64,000 nt of DNA from Curtobacterium sp. BH-2-1-1 (GCF_001806325.1 NZ_CP017580.1:2480001-2544000), one strand, 5' to 3'. Shown: positions 35,274 through 43,895, counted from the first letter of the stretch. The notes: generated by a model from the sequence alone, not told the origin. Made by a program: numbers and translations.

Positions 35274-35402
35274 CGACGCCGAACGACAAACCCGTTGTCG
35301 TACGACCTCGATCATGTCGCTGCCGTCGGACCGCGAATGCTCGCGAACGCAACGAGCGACAACGCCGATGTCGTGCGCCGTCGACCATGTCGTTCGGCGT
35401 CG
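35274..35402. repeat. Non-coding element bounded by 15-bp perfect inverted repeats
   Basis: CGACGCCGAACGACA at 35274-35288 and its exact complement at 35388-35402 enclose 99 bases rich in further small palindromes. One is ACGACAA-acccg-TTGTCGT (35283-35301); there are also repeated CATGTCG/GATGTCGT motifs. It resembles a MITE or a highly structured RNA. No target duplication is visible and no frame is convincing. Confidence 0.6.
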
Positions 35403-35469
35403 GCGTCGGCGCCCCCGCCCCGCCCCGCCCCGCCCGCCACGCCGCACCCGCGCCCGCGCCCGCGAGCGA

Positions 35470-35507
35470 CGAACGGCCCGCCCCGGAGAACCGGGACGGG
35501 CCGTTCG
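35470..35507. terminator. Strong hairpin after MFS transporter gene
   Basis: 17-bp arms (35470-35486 and 35491-35507, starting CGAACGGCCC) with a single mismatch and a 4-base loop AGAA, 16 bases past the MFS stop on the minus strand. No T-tract, but the stability and position fit a terminator. Confidence 0.65.
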
Positions 35508-35523
35508 TGTCGAGCGGGACGGG

Positions 35524-37065
35524 TCAGTGCGCCGCGGTCGGGATGCTGCCCGTCGTCGCCGCGCTGGCGTGCTCGAGCTTCGCGAGCCGCACCGACTGGC
35601 GGTTGATGAGGAGCCCGCCGGCCAGTGCGACCAGGACGAGCACGCCCGCCGAGATGCCGAACGCCACGTGGTACCCGTCGAGCACGGCCTGCGCCTGCTG
35701 GAGCTTCGTCGGCGCCGCGGAGAGCCCGGAGAGGCTGTTCGCCACGACGTTCGCGAAGATCGTCGACAGGAGCGCGGTGCCGATCGAGCCGCCGATCTGC
35801 TGCATCGTGTTCACTGTCGCCGAGGCCACGCCAGCGTCCGCACGGGCGACCCCGGTCGTCGCGGTGTTCATCGCGGACGAGAAGATCGTGCCCATGCCGA
35901 GGCCGATCACGATGAGCGCCGGCAGGACGGTGCCCGCGTAGGAGCTGTCGAGGTCCGTGCGGAGGAGCAGCAGCAGACCGATCGACGCGACGAGACCACC
36001 GGCGAAGATGAGCACCTTCGGCCCGACGCGGGGGAGCAGGCGACCACCGATCTGCGTCGCCGAGATCATGATCGAGAGCGGCATCGGCAGGAACGCCAGA
36101 CCCGTCTGCAGCGAGCTGAACCCGAGGGTCTGCTCGAGGTAGTAGGTCAGGAACAGGAAGATGCCGAACATGCCGATCGCCACCAGGCCGATCGCGATGA
36201 ACGAGCCACCGCGGTCACGGTCGAGCACGACCCGGAGCGGCAGCAGCGGGTGCGCGACGCGGGTCTCGATGAAGACGAACGCCGCGATGAGCACGACGCC
36301 CGCGGCGAGCATGACGATCGTGACCGGGGAGTCCCAGCCGTTGGTCTCGGCGTTGGAGAAGCCGTAGACGACGCCGACCAGGCCAGCGGTGATCGTGAGG
36401 ACGCCGGCGACGTCGATGCGCGGGCGTTCGACCTTCGGCGGCTTCGCCATGAACACCAGGGCGCCGATCACGCCGAGCACCGCGAACACGACGTTCACGT
36501 AGAGGCACCAGCGCCACGACGCGTACTCGGTGAGCACGCCGCCGAGAAGGAGGCCGATCGCGGCACCGGAGCCGGCGATCGACCCGAAGATGCCGAACGC
36601 ACGGCCGCGTTCCTTCGGGTCGCGGAAGGTCGTCGTCAGCATGCCCAGCGCGGAGGGGGCGAGGAGCGCGCCGAACACGCCCTGCAGTGCACGAGCGGCG
36701 ACGAGCAGGCCGAACGAGTCCGCCAGGCCGCCGAGCACGGACGCCACGGCGAAGCCGACGAGCCCGATGATGAAGGTGTTCTTCCGGCCGAAGAGGTCGC
36801 CGAGCCGCCCGCCGAGGAGCAGCAGCGACCCGAACGCGAGCGAGTACGCCGTGACGATCCACTGGCGCTGGTCGGTGCCGAAGTCGAGGTCGGCCTGGGC
36901 CGAGGGCAGTGCGATGTTGACGATCGTCGCGTCGAGCACGACCATCAGCTGCGCGAGGGCGATGACCGCCAGGGCGATCCAACGGTGGTTGCTCTTGTCG
37001 GGCGTGGAGCCGGAAGTCGTGGGTGCTGTCCCGGTGGGGGTCGGCACGGTCTGTTCTGCCGTCAC
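35524..37065 (-). CDS. MFS multidrug efflux transporter (DHA2/EmrB-QacA type)
   Basis: Proton-driven exporter of 513 residues with 14 predicted membrane segments. VVLDATIVNIALPSAQADL (motif D1 of the DHA2 group), GGRLGDLFGRKNTFIIG (motif A) and LGPLxG-like GIFGSIAGSGAAIGLLLGGVL (motif C, antiporter) are visible. I chose GTG at 37065 because GAAGGAGG precedes it by 6 bases. It is divergent from a TetR gene with two strong palindromes in the gap, the classic layout of a drug-induced pump. The drugs cannot be read from sequence. Confidence 0.92.
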   Translation of the reverse strand: MTAEQTVPTPTGTAPTTSGSTPDKSNHRWIALAVIALAQLMVVLDATIVNIALPSAQADLDFGTDQRQWIVTAYSLAFGSLLLLGGRLGDLFGRKNTFIIGLVGFAVASVLGGLADSFGLLVAARALQGVFGALLAPSALGMLTTTFRDPKERGRAFGIFGSIAGSGAAIGLLLGGVLTEYASWRWCLYVNVVFAVLGVIGALVFMAKPPKVERPRIDVAGVLTITAGLVGVVYGFSNAETNGWDSPVTIVMLAAGVVLIAAFVFIETRVAHPLLPLRVVLDRDRGGSFIAIGLVAIGMFGIFLFLTYYLEQTLGFSSLQTGLAFLPMPLSIMISATQIGGRLLPRVGPKVLIFAGGLVASIGLLLLLRTDLDSSYAGTVLPALIVIGLGMGTIFSSAMNTATTGVARADAGVASATVNTMQQIGGSIGTALLSTIFANVVANSLSGLSAAPTKLQQAQAVLDGYHVAFGISAGVLVLVALAGGLLINRQSVRLAKLEHASAATTGSIPTAAH

Positions 37066-37137
37066 GGCAGCCTCCTTCGAGAAGGTGGAGGGGTGGTGGA
37101 GCACGCGCCGTCGGGCGCTCCGGGAGAGGGAGGGATG

Positions 37138-37160
37138 AAGCGGATGCGATGCATCCGCTT
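37138..37160. promoter_or_regulatory. TetR operator 1 (perfect palindrome)
   Basis: AAGCGGATGC-gat-GCATCCGCTT: perfect 10-bp arms with 3-base centre. It overlaps the predicted start point of the MFS transcript. Confidence 0.8.
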
Positions 37161-37166
37161 GTGACC

Positions 37167-37172
37167 AGTGTA
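37167..37172 (-). promoter_or_regulatory. -10 box of MFS transporter promoter
   Basis: TACACT on the minus strand, between the two palindromes. It gives a leader of about 95 bases with a ribosome-binding site. Confidence 0.45.
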
Positions 37173-37177
37173 GACCG

Positions 37178-37200
37178 AAACGGAAGGTCCGCATCCGCTT
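37178..37200. promoter_or_regulatory. TetR operator 2 (degenerate copy)
   Basis: AAACGGAAGG-tcc-GCATCCGCTT has an intact right half-site identical to operator 1 and a left half-site matching at 7 of 10. It starts exactly 40 bp after operator 1 and covers the region upstream of the tetR -10 box. Confidence 0.7.
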
Positions 37201-37218
37201 ATTCCCAGAAAGTTCAAC

Positions 37219-37224
37219 TAGCGT
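37219..37224 (+). promoter_or_regulatory. -10 box for leaderless tetR gene
   Basis: TAGCGT ends 7 bases before the GTG at 37232. Confidence 0.55.
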
Positions 37225-37231
37225 CGAGGCC

Positions 37232-37879
37232 GTGAGCACCACCGACCTCGAGCGCCCCCTCCGCGCCGACGCAGCACGCAACCGCGAGCTGATCCTGCAG
37301 ACGGCACGCAAGTGCTTCGCGGAACGCGGGTTGTCGGTCACGCTGAACGACATCGCGCACGAGGCCGGGGTCGGCGTCGGCACGGTCTACCGCCGCTTCG
37401 CCGACAAGGACTCCCTGATCGAGGCGCTGCTCGCCACCAAGTTCGAGGCGATGAACGACGCCGCGGCACGTGCGGCGGACGAGTCCGATCCGCGCGAGTC
37501 CCTGCGGGTGTACCTGATGGGCGTGTTCGAGTTCCGGGCACGCGACCGGGCCCTCGCCGACGCCATCGTGCGTGCCGGCAAGTCGCGTCCGTCGATCGTG
37601 CAGGAACGCGATCGACTCGAGACCCAGGTCTCCGAGATCATCCGCCGTGCGCGGGACGCCGGCGTCGTGCGGGTCGGGTTCGACTACCGCGACCTGCCGA
37701 TGCTCACCTCGATGGTCGGCGCCGTCGCGGACACCACCCGCGCGCACGACCCCAACGCGTGGCGGCGCTACGCCGAGGTCCTCATCGAGGGCGTGCTACC
37801 GGGCGAACGGGAAGCGCCCATGCTCGGCGAGCCGCTCGACCGTGAATCGATCGAGCGAGCGCTGCACGCGCAGTCCTGA
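37232..37879 (+). CDS. TetR family transcriptional regulator of the MFS pump
   Basis: Repressor of 215 residues. The N-terminal HTH TARKCFAERGLSVTLNDIAHEAGVGVGTVYRRFADKDSLIEAL is a strong TetR match (residues 20-65). The C-terminal domain would bind the inducing compound. It starts divergently from the exporter across operators with AAGCGGATGC half-sites; autoregulation is likely because the second palindrome covers its own promoter region. Leaderless GTG start. Confidence 0.92.
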   Translation: MSTTDLERPLRADAARNRELILQTARKCFAERGLSVTLNDIAHEAGVGVGTVYRRFADKDSLIEALLATKFEAMNDAAARAADESDPRESLRVYLMGVFEFRARDRALADAIVRAGKSRPSIVQERDRLETQVSEIIRRARDAGVVRVGFDYRDLPMLTSMVGAVADTTRAHDPNAWRRYAEVLIEGVLPGEREAPMLGEPLDRESIERALHAQS

Positions 37880-37920
37880 CGCCGCGCACGCCGCAGTCCC
37901 GGCACCGCGGCGGCCGAGCA

Positions 37921-39552
37921 CTACAACCAGCTCGGCACCCAGTAGTGCGACCGGACGAAGTCCCACGGCATCTGCATGCCGGTCCACATCGGGAACCAGT
38001 ACGCCGACGCGAGCACCACGACCCCGAGGTACACGCCGACCCAGACGACCGCTCGGGTCCGGCGTGGCCGGAGATCGTCCCGTGAACCGAGCACCAACCC
38101 GATCGCCGCGGCGAGCGCCATCACCATGAAGGGCTCGAACGAGACCGTGTAGAACTGGAACACCGTCCGGTTCACGTAGAGCAGCCACGGCAGGTACCCT
38201 GCCGCGACGCCCATCAGGACGAAGGCGTACTCCCACCGGCGGCGCAGGATCCAGAGCACCAGCAGCGCCACGGTCGCGATGACGGCCGCGTACCAGATGA
38301 ACGGGTTCGCGATGCCGGTGATGGCCTCCCCGCAGCGGGTCGCCGTGCAGCCGTCCTGGCCGGCGTTCGTGCCGACGTAGTACATCGACGTGGGCCGCTG
38401 CATGAGCAGCCAGAGCAGTGGGTTCGCCTGGTACGAGTGCGGGGTGTGCAGGCCGATGTTGAAGCCGTAGATCTCGGACTGGTAGTGCCACCAGTTCTGC
38501 AGGCTGTCCGGCACCCACGACAGCACGCCGGTCCAGCGCTGCCCGCCCGTGGCGATCCAGTCGCGGTCCCAGCCGTCCTTCGACACGAACCACCCGGTCC
38601 ACGACGCGACGTAGGTGACCGCGGCGATCGGCACCGTGAGCAGGAACGACGCCGGTCCCTGTTGCAGCCAGGCGCTCGAGGACCAGAACTCGATGCCGGC
38701 CCGCTTCCGCAGCATCATGTCGGTCAGGACGGAGTACACCGCGAAGAACGCGAGGAAGTACATGCCGGACCACTTCGTCGCGGTCGCGAGTCCGAGCGCC
38801 ACCCCCATCGCGATCAGCCACGGACGCCACCAGAGCACCGGTCCCCAGAGCGTGTCGCGGCCGGCTGCCGTGCGCCGGGCGACCCAGGCGTCGAGCCGCT
38901 TGGACGTCCAGCGACGGTCGAGCAGCAGTGCGCCGAAGCCGAGCACCACGAAGAACGTCAGGATCCCGTCGAGCAGGCTCACACGGGACAGCACGATCGC
39001 CTGCCCATCGATCGCGAGCAGGAAGCCGGCGAGGGTGCCGACCAGTGTCGAGCGGAAGAGCGACCGGGCGATGACCGCCGTGAGGAACACGGTCGCGATG
39101 CCGAGTACCGCCACGGCGAACCGCCAGCCGAACGAGTTGTCCGCGCCGAACAGGAGCATCCCGAGGCCGATGAGGTACTTGCCGAGCGGCGGGTGCGCGA
39201 TGAACTCTGCAGCGCTGGTGAACAGCGAGGTCTCACCGGACGCGAACCGCTGGTCCGTCGTCGGCTGGGAGCTGTCGGCGGGGTTGCCCGGCCAGGTGCC
39301 CTCGTACCCGAGGTGCACGATCGACCAGCCGTCCTTGACGTAGTACGTCTCGTCGAACACGAGCGAGTGCGGGTGTCCGAGGGCGACGAGCCGCAGCACC
39401 GCGGCCAGCAGCGTGACGGCCAGGGGCCCGGCCCAGCGCCAGACGGCGACGCGCCTGGCGGTGGAGAGCGTGCGCCCCCACCAGTCGTCGAGACGGGAGC
39501 CGACCGGCCCGTCGGGGACGGCGGTGCGGTCGTCGGTCAGCTCGCTGGTCAT
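37921..39552 (-). CDS. pmt: Dolichyl-phosphate-mannose-protein mannosyltransferase (Pmt)
   Basis: GT39 O-mannosyltransferase of 543 residues that moves mannose from polyprenyl-phosphate-mannose to Ser/Thr of exported proteins. The catalytic loop LVFDETYYVKD (D67-E68) is intact and about eleven hydrophobic segments follow, with the long extracytoplasmic loop WTGWFVSKDGWDRD in the middle and an Arg-rich segment between helices. It is divergent from rsmI, the same arrangement as in mycobacteria (Rv1002c/Rv1003), which supports the assignment. A TAGGAT box lies 9 bases before the ATG. Confidence 0.93.
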   Translation of the reverse strand: MTSELTDDRTAVPDGPVGSRLDDWWGRTLSTARRVAVWRWAGPLAVTLLAAVLRLVALGHPHSLVFDETYYVKDGWSIVHLGYEGTWPGNPADSSQPTTDQRFASGETSLFTSAAEFIAHPPLGKYLIGLGMLLFGADNSFGWRFAVAVLGIATVFLTAVIARSLFRSTLVGTLAGFLLAIDGQAIVLSRVSLLDGILTFFVVLGFGALLLDRRWTSKRLDAWVARRTAAGRDTLWGPVLWWRPWLIAMGVALGLATATKWSGMYFLAFFAVYSVLTDMMLRKRAGIEFWSSSAWLQQGPASFLLTVPIAAVTYVASWTGWFVSKDGWDRDWIATGGQRWTGVLSWVPDSLQNWWHYQSEIYGFNIGLHTPHSYQANPLLWLLMQRPTSMYYVGTNAGQDGCTATRCGEAITGIANPFIWYAAVIATVALLVLWILRRRWEYAFVLMGVAAGYLPWLLYVNRTVFQFYTVSFEPFMVMALAAAIGLVLGSRDDLRPRRTRAVVWVGVYLGVVVLASAYWFPMWTGMQMPWDFVRSHYWVPSWL

Positions 39553-39606
39553 CGAGAGAGCATCCTACGGACCGACGCCATGTCTCCGCTGTCGCGCTCA
39601 GGCGAC

Positions 39607-39612
39607 CACAAT
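39607..39612 (+). promoter_or_regulatory. -10-like box for rsmI
   Basis: CACAAT ends 6 bases before the GTG at 39619. Confidence 0.4.
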
Positions 39613-39618
39613 GGTCCC

Positions 39619-40440
39619 GTGATCGTGCTCGCAGCAACGCCCATCGGCAACCTCGGAGACGCCTCCCGGAGGTTGGTCGAGACCCTCTCGAACGCGAGTG
39701 TGGTCGCCGCCGAGGACACCCGCACCGCGATCCACCTCATGCGGGCGCTCGGCATCGAGAACCGCCCGCGCCTCATCGCCCTGCACGAGCACAACGAACG
39801 GGCGAAGGCGGCCGAGGTCGTCGAGCTCGCGCGGGACGAGGACGTCGTCGTCCTCACCGACGCCGGCATGCCCGCGATCAGCGACCCGGGCTTCCCCCTC
39901 GTCGAGGCCGCCGCGGCCGCCGGGGTCACGGTCACCGCGCTGCCGGGCCCCTCGGCGGTGCTCATGGCGCTCGCCGTGTCGGGGCTGCCGACCGACCGCT
40001 TCAGCTTCGAGGGGTTCCCGACGCGGAAGGGCGGGGAACGTCGGCGGCTCTTCGCGTCGCTCGCCGGGGAGCAGCGGACGATGGTGTTCTTCGAGTCGCC
40101 GCACCGGTTGGGTGACACGCTCGCGGACATGGCCGCGGGCTTCGGGGACGACCGGCGCGCGGTCGTCTGCCGCGAGCTCACGAAGCTGCACGAGGAGGTC
40201 CGGCGCGGGTCCCTCGCGGAGCTCGCGGCGTGGGCAGCCGACGGGGTACGCGGCGAGATCTGCGTGGTCGTCGAGGGGTCGACCGGTGCGCTCGACGACA
40301 CGACGATCGAGGACGGGGTCCGGCTCGTGCTGGAGCGGGTGGCCGCCGGGTCGCGCATGAAGGAGGCGGCCGCGGCCGTCGCCGACGCGACGGGGCTGTC
40401 GAAGCGCGACCTCTACGAGGGCGCGCTGGCGGCGCGGTAG
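39619..40440 (+). CDS. rsmI: 16S rRNA (cytidine(1402)-2'-O)-methyltransferase
   Basis: Ribosomal RNA methyltransferase of 273 residues in the tetrapyrrole-methylase fold. IVLAATPIGNLGDAS at the N-terminus, AAEDTRTA, VLTDAGMPAISDPG and PGPSAVLMAL are RsmI hallmarks, and FFESPHRLGDTL follows. It modifies the ribosomal P-site region together with RsmH. The GTG start is the only one that keeps the conserved N-terminus without an extension. Its 3' side carries a strong hairpin built from the dispersed 10-mer, separating it from metG. Confidence 0.95.
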   Translation: MIVLAATPIGNLGDASRRLVETLSNASVVAAEDTRTAIHLMRALGIENRPRLIALHEHNERAKAAEVVELARDEDVVVLTDAGMPAISDPGFPLVEAAAAAGVTVTALPGPSAVLMALAVSGLPTDRFSFEGFPTRKGGERRRLFASLAGEQRTMVFFESPHRLGDTLADMAAGFGDDRRAVVCRELTKLHEEVRRGSLAELAAWAADGVRGEICVVVEGSTGALDDTTIEDGVRLVLERVAAGSRMKEAAAAVADATGLSKRDLYEGALAAR

Positions 40441-40452
40441 ACGCGAGCGTCA

Positions 40453-40499
40453 CCGGACTGGAGGCGCGGCTCCGGACGCGCACCGCGCCTCCCGTCCGG
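40453..40499. terminator. Hairpin of paired GGAGGCGCGG between rsmI and metG
   Basis: Arms 40453-40469 and 40483-40499 (17 bp, one mismatch; CCGGACTGGAGGCGCGG on the left) with a 13-base loop, 12 bases past the rsmI stop. Confidence 0.65.
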
Positions 40500-40548
40500 T
40501 TCTCCACAGGTGGCGCGCGGGGCGCGTCATGCGGCTCCCGCCCGCCCG

Positions 40549-40554
40549 TAGGAT
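40549..40554 (+). promoter_or_regulatory. -10 box for leaderless metG
   Basis: TAGGAT ends 7 bases before the ATG at 40562. Confidence 0.6.
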
Positions 40555-40561
40555 GGTCCGC

Positions 40562-42139
40562 ATGTCCGACGGGTCCTCGTTCAGCATCACCACGCCGATC
40601 TTCTACGTGAACGACGTGCCCCACATCGGGCACGCCTACACCGAGGTGGCCGCGGACGTCCTCGCGCGCTGGCACCGGCAGCGCGGCGACGACACGTGGC
40701 TGCTCACCGGCACCGACGAACACGGGCAGAAGATCCTGCGGACGGCCTCGGCCAACGACGTCACGCCCAAGGAATGGGCCGACCGGCTCGTGACCGAGGC
40801 GTGGAAGCCGCTCCTCGACACCGTCGACGTGGCGAACGACGACTTCATCCGCACCACGGACGAGCGCCACGAGCGCGGTGTGACGGCGTTCCTGCAGAAG
40901 CTGTACGACGACGGCTACATCTACGCGGGCGAGTTCGAGGGCTTCTACTGCGTGGGCTGCGAGGAGTACAAGCAGCCGAGCGACCTCGTCCCCGGCACCG
41001 GTGCGTACGAGGGGCAGCAGGTCTGCGCGATCCACTCGATCCCGGTCGAGGTGCTGTCCGAGCGCAACTACTTCTTCCGCATGTCCGACTTCGAGCAGCG
41101 CCTGCTCGACCTGTACGAGTCGAACCCGCTGTTCATCCAGCCGGAGAGCGTCCGCAACGAGATCATCTCGTTCGTCAAGCAGGGTCTGCGCGACCTGTCG
41201 ATCTCGCGGTCGAGCTTCGACTGGGGCATCCAGATCCCGTGGGACCACGACCACGTCCTCTACGTGTGGTTCGACGCCCTGCTCAACTACGTCACGGCGC
41301 TCGGGTACGGCACCGACGACGACGAGGCCTTCCAGCGCCTCTGGCCGAGCGTGCACATCGTCGGCAAGGACATCGCACGGTTCCACGCGGTGATCTGGCC
41401 GGCGATGCTCATGGCCGCCGGGCTGCCCCTCCCCGAGCGCGTGTTCGGCCACGGCTGGCTGCTCGTCGGCGGCGAGAAGATGTCGAAGTCGAAGCTGACC
41501 GGCATCGCGCCGTCGGAGATCACCGACACGTTCGGGTCCGACGCCTTCCGCTACTACTTCCTCCGCGCCATCACCTTCGGGCAGGACGGCAACTTCAGCT
41601 GGGAGGACATCTCCGCCCGCTACCAGGCCGAGCTCGCGAACGGCTTCGGCAACCTCGCCTCCCGCCTCGTCGCGATGCTGCAGAAGTACTTCGACGGTGC
41701 GGTGCCCGAGCGTGGGTCGCTGACCTCGTCCGACGAAGCGATCGACGCGCTCGCGGTCTCCGTCACCGAGCGCGCCGACGCCGCCATCGCCGCGTTCGCC
41801 CCGCACGAGGCCATCGCCGCGGTGTGGGAGCTCGTCGACGCGCTGAACGGGTACATCACCGAGCAGCAGCCGTGGGCGCTGGCGAAGGTCGACGCGCAAC
41901 GCGAGCGGCTCGGCACCGTCCTGGCCACCGCGCTCCGTGGGCTCGGCACCGTCGCCGTCCTGCTCTCGCCGGTCATGCCGAAGGCGACCGAGAAGCTCTG
42001 GGCCTCGATCGGTGCCGGCGGATCGATCGCCGAGCAGCGGGTGGACCGTGCCTGGGAGTGGCAGGGTGCCTCGACCGTGGTCCCGCTCGAGTCCGGGTTG
42101 TTCCCGCGCATCGAGCAGTCGGAGCAGGGCGCAGCGTGA
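40562..42139 (+). CDS. metG: Methionyl-tRNA synthetase
   Basis: Class I aminoacyl-tRNA synthetase of 525 residues that charges tRNA-Met. ITTPIFYVNDVPHIGHAYTE contains the HIGH motif, KMSKSKL is present near residue 310, and FYCVGCEEYKQPSDLV with a later CAIH suggest the single zinc knuckle type. The length is that of the short actinobacterial enzyme without a C-terminal dimerisation domain. It overlaps tatD by 4 bp and starts a tatD-rsmA operon. ATG at 40562 agrees with the conserved start and the leaderless promoter. Confidence 0.97.
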   Translation: MSDGSSFSITTPIFYVNDVPHIGHAYTEVAADVLARWHRQRGDDTWLLTGTDEHGQKILRTASANDVTPKEWADRLVTEAWKPLLDTVDVANDDFIRTTDERHERGVTAFLQKLYDDGYIYAGEFEGFYCVGCEEYKQPSDLVPGTGAYEGQQVCAIHSIPVEVLSERNYFFRMSDFEQRLLDLYESNPLFIQPESVRNEIISFVKQGLRDLSISRSSFDWGIQIPWDHDHVLYVWFDALLNYVTALGYGTDDDEAFQRLWPSVHIVGKDIARFHAVIWPAMLMAAGLPLPERVFGHGWLLVGGEKMSKSKLTGIAPSEITDTFGSDAFRYYFLRAITFGQDGNFSWEDISARYQAELANGFGNLASRLVAMLQKYFDGAVPERGSLTSSDEAIDALAVSVTERADAAIAAFAPHEAIAAVWELVDALNGYITEQQPWALAKVDAQRERLGTVLATALRGLGTVAVLLSPVMPKATEKLWASIGAGGSIAEQRVDRAWEWQGASTVVPLESGLFPRIEQSEQGAA

Positions 42140-43044
42140 CCGACGCCCACCTCCGCGCCCGTGGTGACGGCGACGGGTCCAAGCGGGACCTGACCTACCC
42201 GCCCCTGCCCGAGGCGCTCGTCGTCCCGGTCTACGACAACCACACCCACATGGAGATCGCCGACGGCGGCGACGGCGCGCTCGACTACCGGGAACACCTC
42301 GACCGCGCGTCGAGCGTCGGCGTCCGCGGTGTCGTGCAGGTCGGCACCGACCTGGCCACCTCGGAGTGGTCGGCGGCCATCGCCGCACGGGAACCCCGGG
42401 TCCTCGCCGCGGTGGCGCTGCACCCGAACGAGGCGCCGTCGCTGCAGGAACAGGGTCTGCTCGACGAGCACCTCGCCGGCATCGAACGGCTCGCGGCACT
42501 GCCCCGGGTCCGGGCGATCGGTGAGACCGGTCTCGACTTCTTCCGCACCGGCGAGGACGGCCGCGACGCCCAGGTCCGCTCGTTCGAGGAGCACATCCGC
42601 ATCGCCAAGGCGCACGACCTCGCGCTGACGATCCACGACCGCGACGCGCACGACGCCGTGGTCGAGGTCCTCGACCGTGTCGGCGCTCCCGAGAAGACCG
42701 TGTTCCACTGCTTCTCCGGCGGTCCCGACCTCGCCCGGCTCTGCGCGGAGCGCGGCTGGTACATGTCGTTCGCCGGCACCGTGACGTTCAAGAACGCGGC
42801 CCCCCTGCGTGCCGCGCTCGAGGTCGCACCCCGTCACCTGATCATGGTCGAGACCGACGCCCCGTACCTCACGCCGACGCCGTTCCGCGGTCGCCCGAAC
42901 GCGCCGTACCTCATCCCGCTCACCCTCCGGTCGATGGCCGAGACCCTCGGGACCGACGCCTCGATGCTCGCGGCACAGATCGCCTCGACCACCGAGCTCG
43001 TCTACGGCGCGTGGGACGCCGAGCCCGTGACGGTGGAGCAGTAG
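42136..43044 (+). CDS. tatD: TatD family metal-dependent DNase
   Basis: TIM-barrel hydrolase of 302 residues, a 3'-5' exonuclease in characterised members. Metal ligands are all recognisable: DNHTHME (HxH), AIGETGLDFF (Glu), TIHDRDAHDAV (His), VFHCFSGG (His) and VETDAPYL (Asp). The GTG overlaps the metG stop. The N-terminal 30 residues before the barrel are an extension. It ends one base into the rsmA start (TAGTG). Order metG-tatD-rsmA is the conserved actinobacterial one, but rpfB, often between tatD and rsmA, is missing. Confidence 0.93.
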   Translation: MTDAHLRARGDGDGSKRDLTYPPLPEALVVPVYDNHTHMEIADGGDGALDYREHLDRASSVGVRGVVQVGTDLATSEWSAAIAAREPRVLAAVALHPNEAPSLQEQGLLDEHLAGIERLAALPRVRAIGETGLDFFRTGEDGRDAQVRSFEEHIRIAKAHDLALTIHDRDAHDAVVEVLDRVGAPEKTVFHCFSGGPDLARLCAERGWYMSFAGTVTFKNAAPLRAALEVAPRHLIMVETDAPYLTPTPFRGRPNAPYLIPLTLRSMAETLGTDASMLAAQIASTTELVYGAWDAEPVTVEQ

Positions 43045-43895
43045 TGGCATCGCTCCTCGGCCCGGCGGAGATCCGGGACCTCGCGGCCCAGCTCGACGTC
43101 ACGCCGACGAAGAAGCTCGGCCAGAACTTCGTGCACGACGCGAACACGGTCCGTCGCATCGTGGCGTCGGGTCGGGTCACCGCCGACTCGAAGGTGCTCG
43201 AGATCGGTCCCGGTCTCGGCTCGCTGACGCTCGGGTTGACCGAGACGGGCGCGTCCGTCACCGCGGTGGAGATCGACGGCCGGCTCGCCGCACAGCTGCC
43301 GACCACGGTCGCCACGATGCAACCGGCGGCCCGGCTCGAGGTCATCCACCAGGACGCCCTCACCGTCGCCGCGACGGACCTGCCCGAGGCGCCCACGCAC
43401 GTCGTCGCGAACCTGCCCTACAACGTCTCCGTCCCGGTGCTGCTGCACCTGCTCGCGACCTTCCCGTCGATCGAACGGGCGCTCGTCATGGTGCAGGCCG
43501 AGGTCGGCTACCGCATCGCCGCGGGCCCCGGCAGCAAGGTCTACGGGGCGCCGAGCGTGAAGGCGGCCTGGTACGGGTCGTGGTCGATCGCCGGACAGGT
43601 CAGCCGGCAGGTGTTCTGGCCGGTGCCGAACGTCGACAGTGTCCTCGTCGGGTTCGACCGGCACGACCCGCCCGGGGACGAAGCACTGCGGGCGCAGGTC
43701 TTCGCGCTCGTCGACGGGGCGTTCCAGCAGCGGCGGAAGATGCTCCGCCAGAGCCTCTCCGGTGTCCTCGGCAGCAGTGCCCGGGCGTCGGAACTCCTCA
43801 CCGCCGGTGGGGTCGACCCGACGGCTCGGGGCGAGATGCTCAGCGCCGACGACTTCGTGCGCCTCGGCCGGACGGTCCTCGCCGCGGCGGAGTGA
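43044..43895 (+). CDS. rsmA: 16S rRNA (adenine(1518)-N6/adenine(1519)-N6)-dimethyltransferase
   Basis: KsgA-type dimethyltransferase of 283 residues. KKLGQNFVHDANTVRRIV at the N-terminus, VLEIGPGLGSLTLGL (SAM motif I), and VVANLPYNVSVPVLL with the NLPY catalytic motif are diagnostic. I chose GTG at 43044, which overlaps the tatD stop codon by one base. Its last 56 bp are shared tail-to-tail with the convergent pentapeptide gene. Loss of the enzyme gives kasugamycin resistance in other bacteria. In relatives ispE is the next gene; here it is 8.5 kb away. Confidence 0.95.
   Translation: MASLLGPAEIRDLAAQLDVTPTKKLGQNFVHDANTVRRIVASGRVTADSKVLEIGPGLGSLTLGLTETGASVTAVEIDGRLAAQLPTTVATMQPAARLEVIHQDALTVAATDLPEAPTHVVANLPYNVSVPVLLHLLATFPSIERALVMVQAEVGYRIAAGPGSKVYGAPSVKAAWYGSWSIAGQVSRQVFWPVPNVDSVLVGFDRHDPPGDEALRAQVFALVDGAFQQRRKMLRQSLSGVLGSSARASELLTAGGVDPTARGEMLSADDFVRLGRTVLAAAE

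Larger units (their letters stand above)
35210..35523. other. 314-bp intergenic region
   Basis: No credible gene. It holds, in order: the MOSC promoter (CAGGAT at 35216-35221), a 129-bp element with 15-bp terminal inverted repeats, a C-rich stretch with runs of GCCCC, and the hairpin at 35470-35507 downstream of the MFS gene. Confidence 0.8.

Noticed and set aside
35274-35402. Riboswitch upstream of the MOSC or MFS gene
   Set aside because: The block lies upstream of the MOSC gene, but a -10-like box closer to the start makes it non-leader sequence, and it is downstream of the MFS gene, so a leader role is unlikely.
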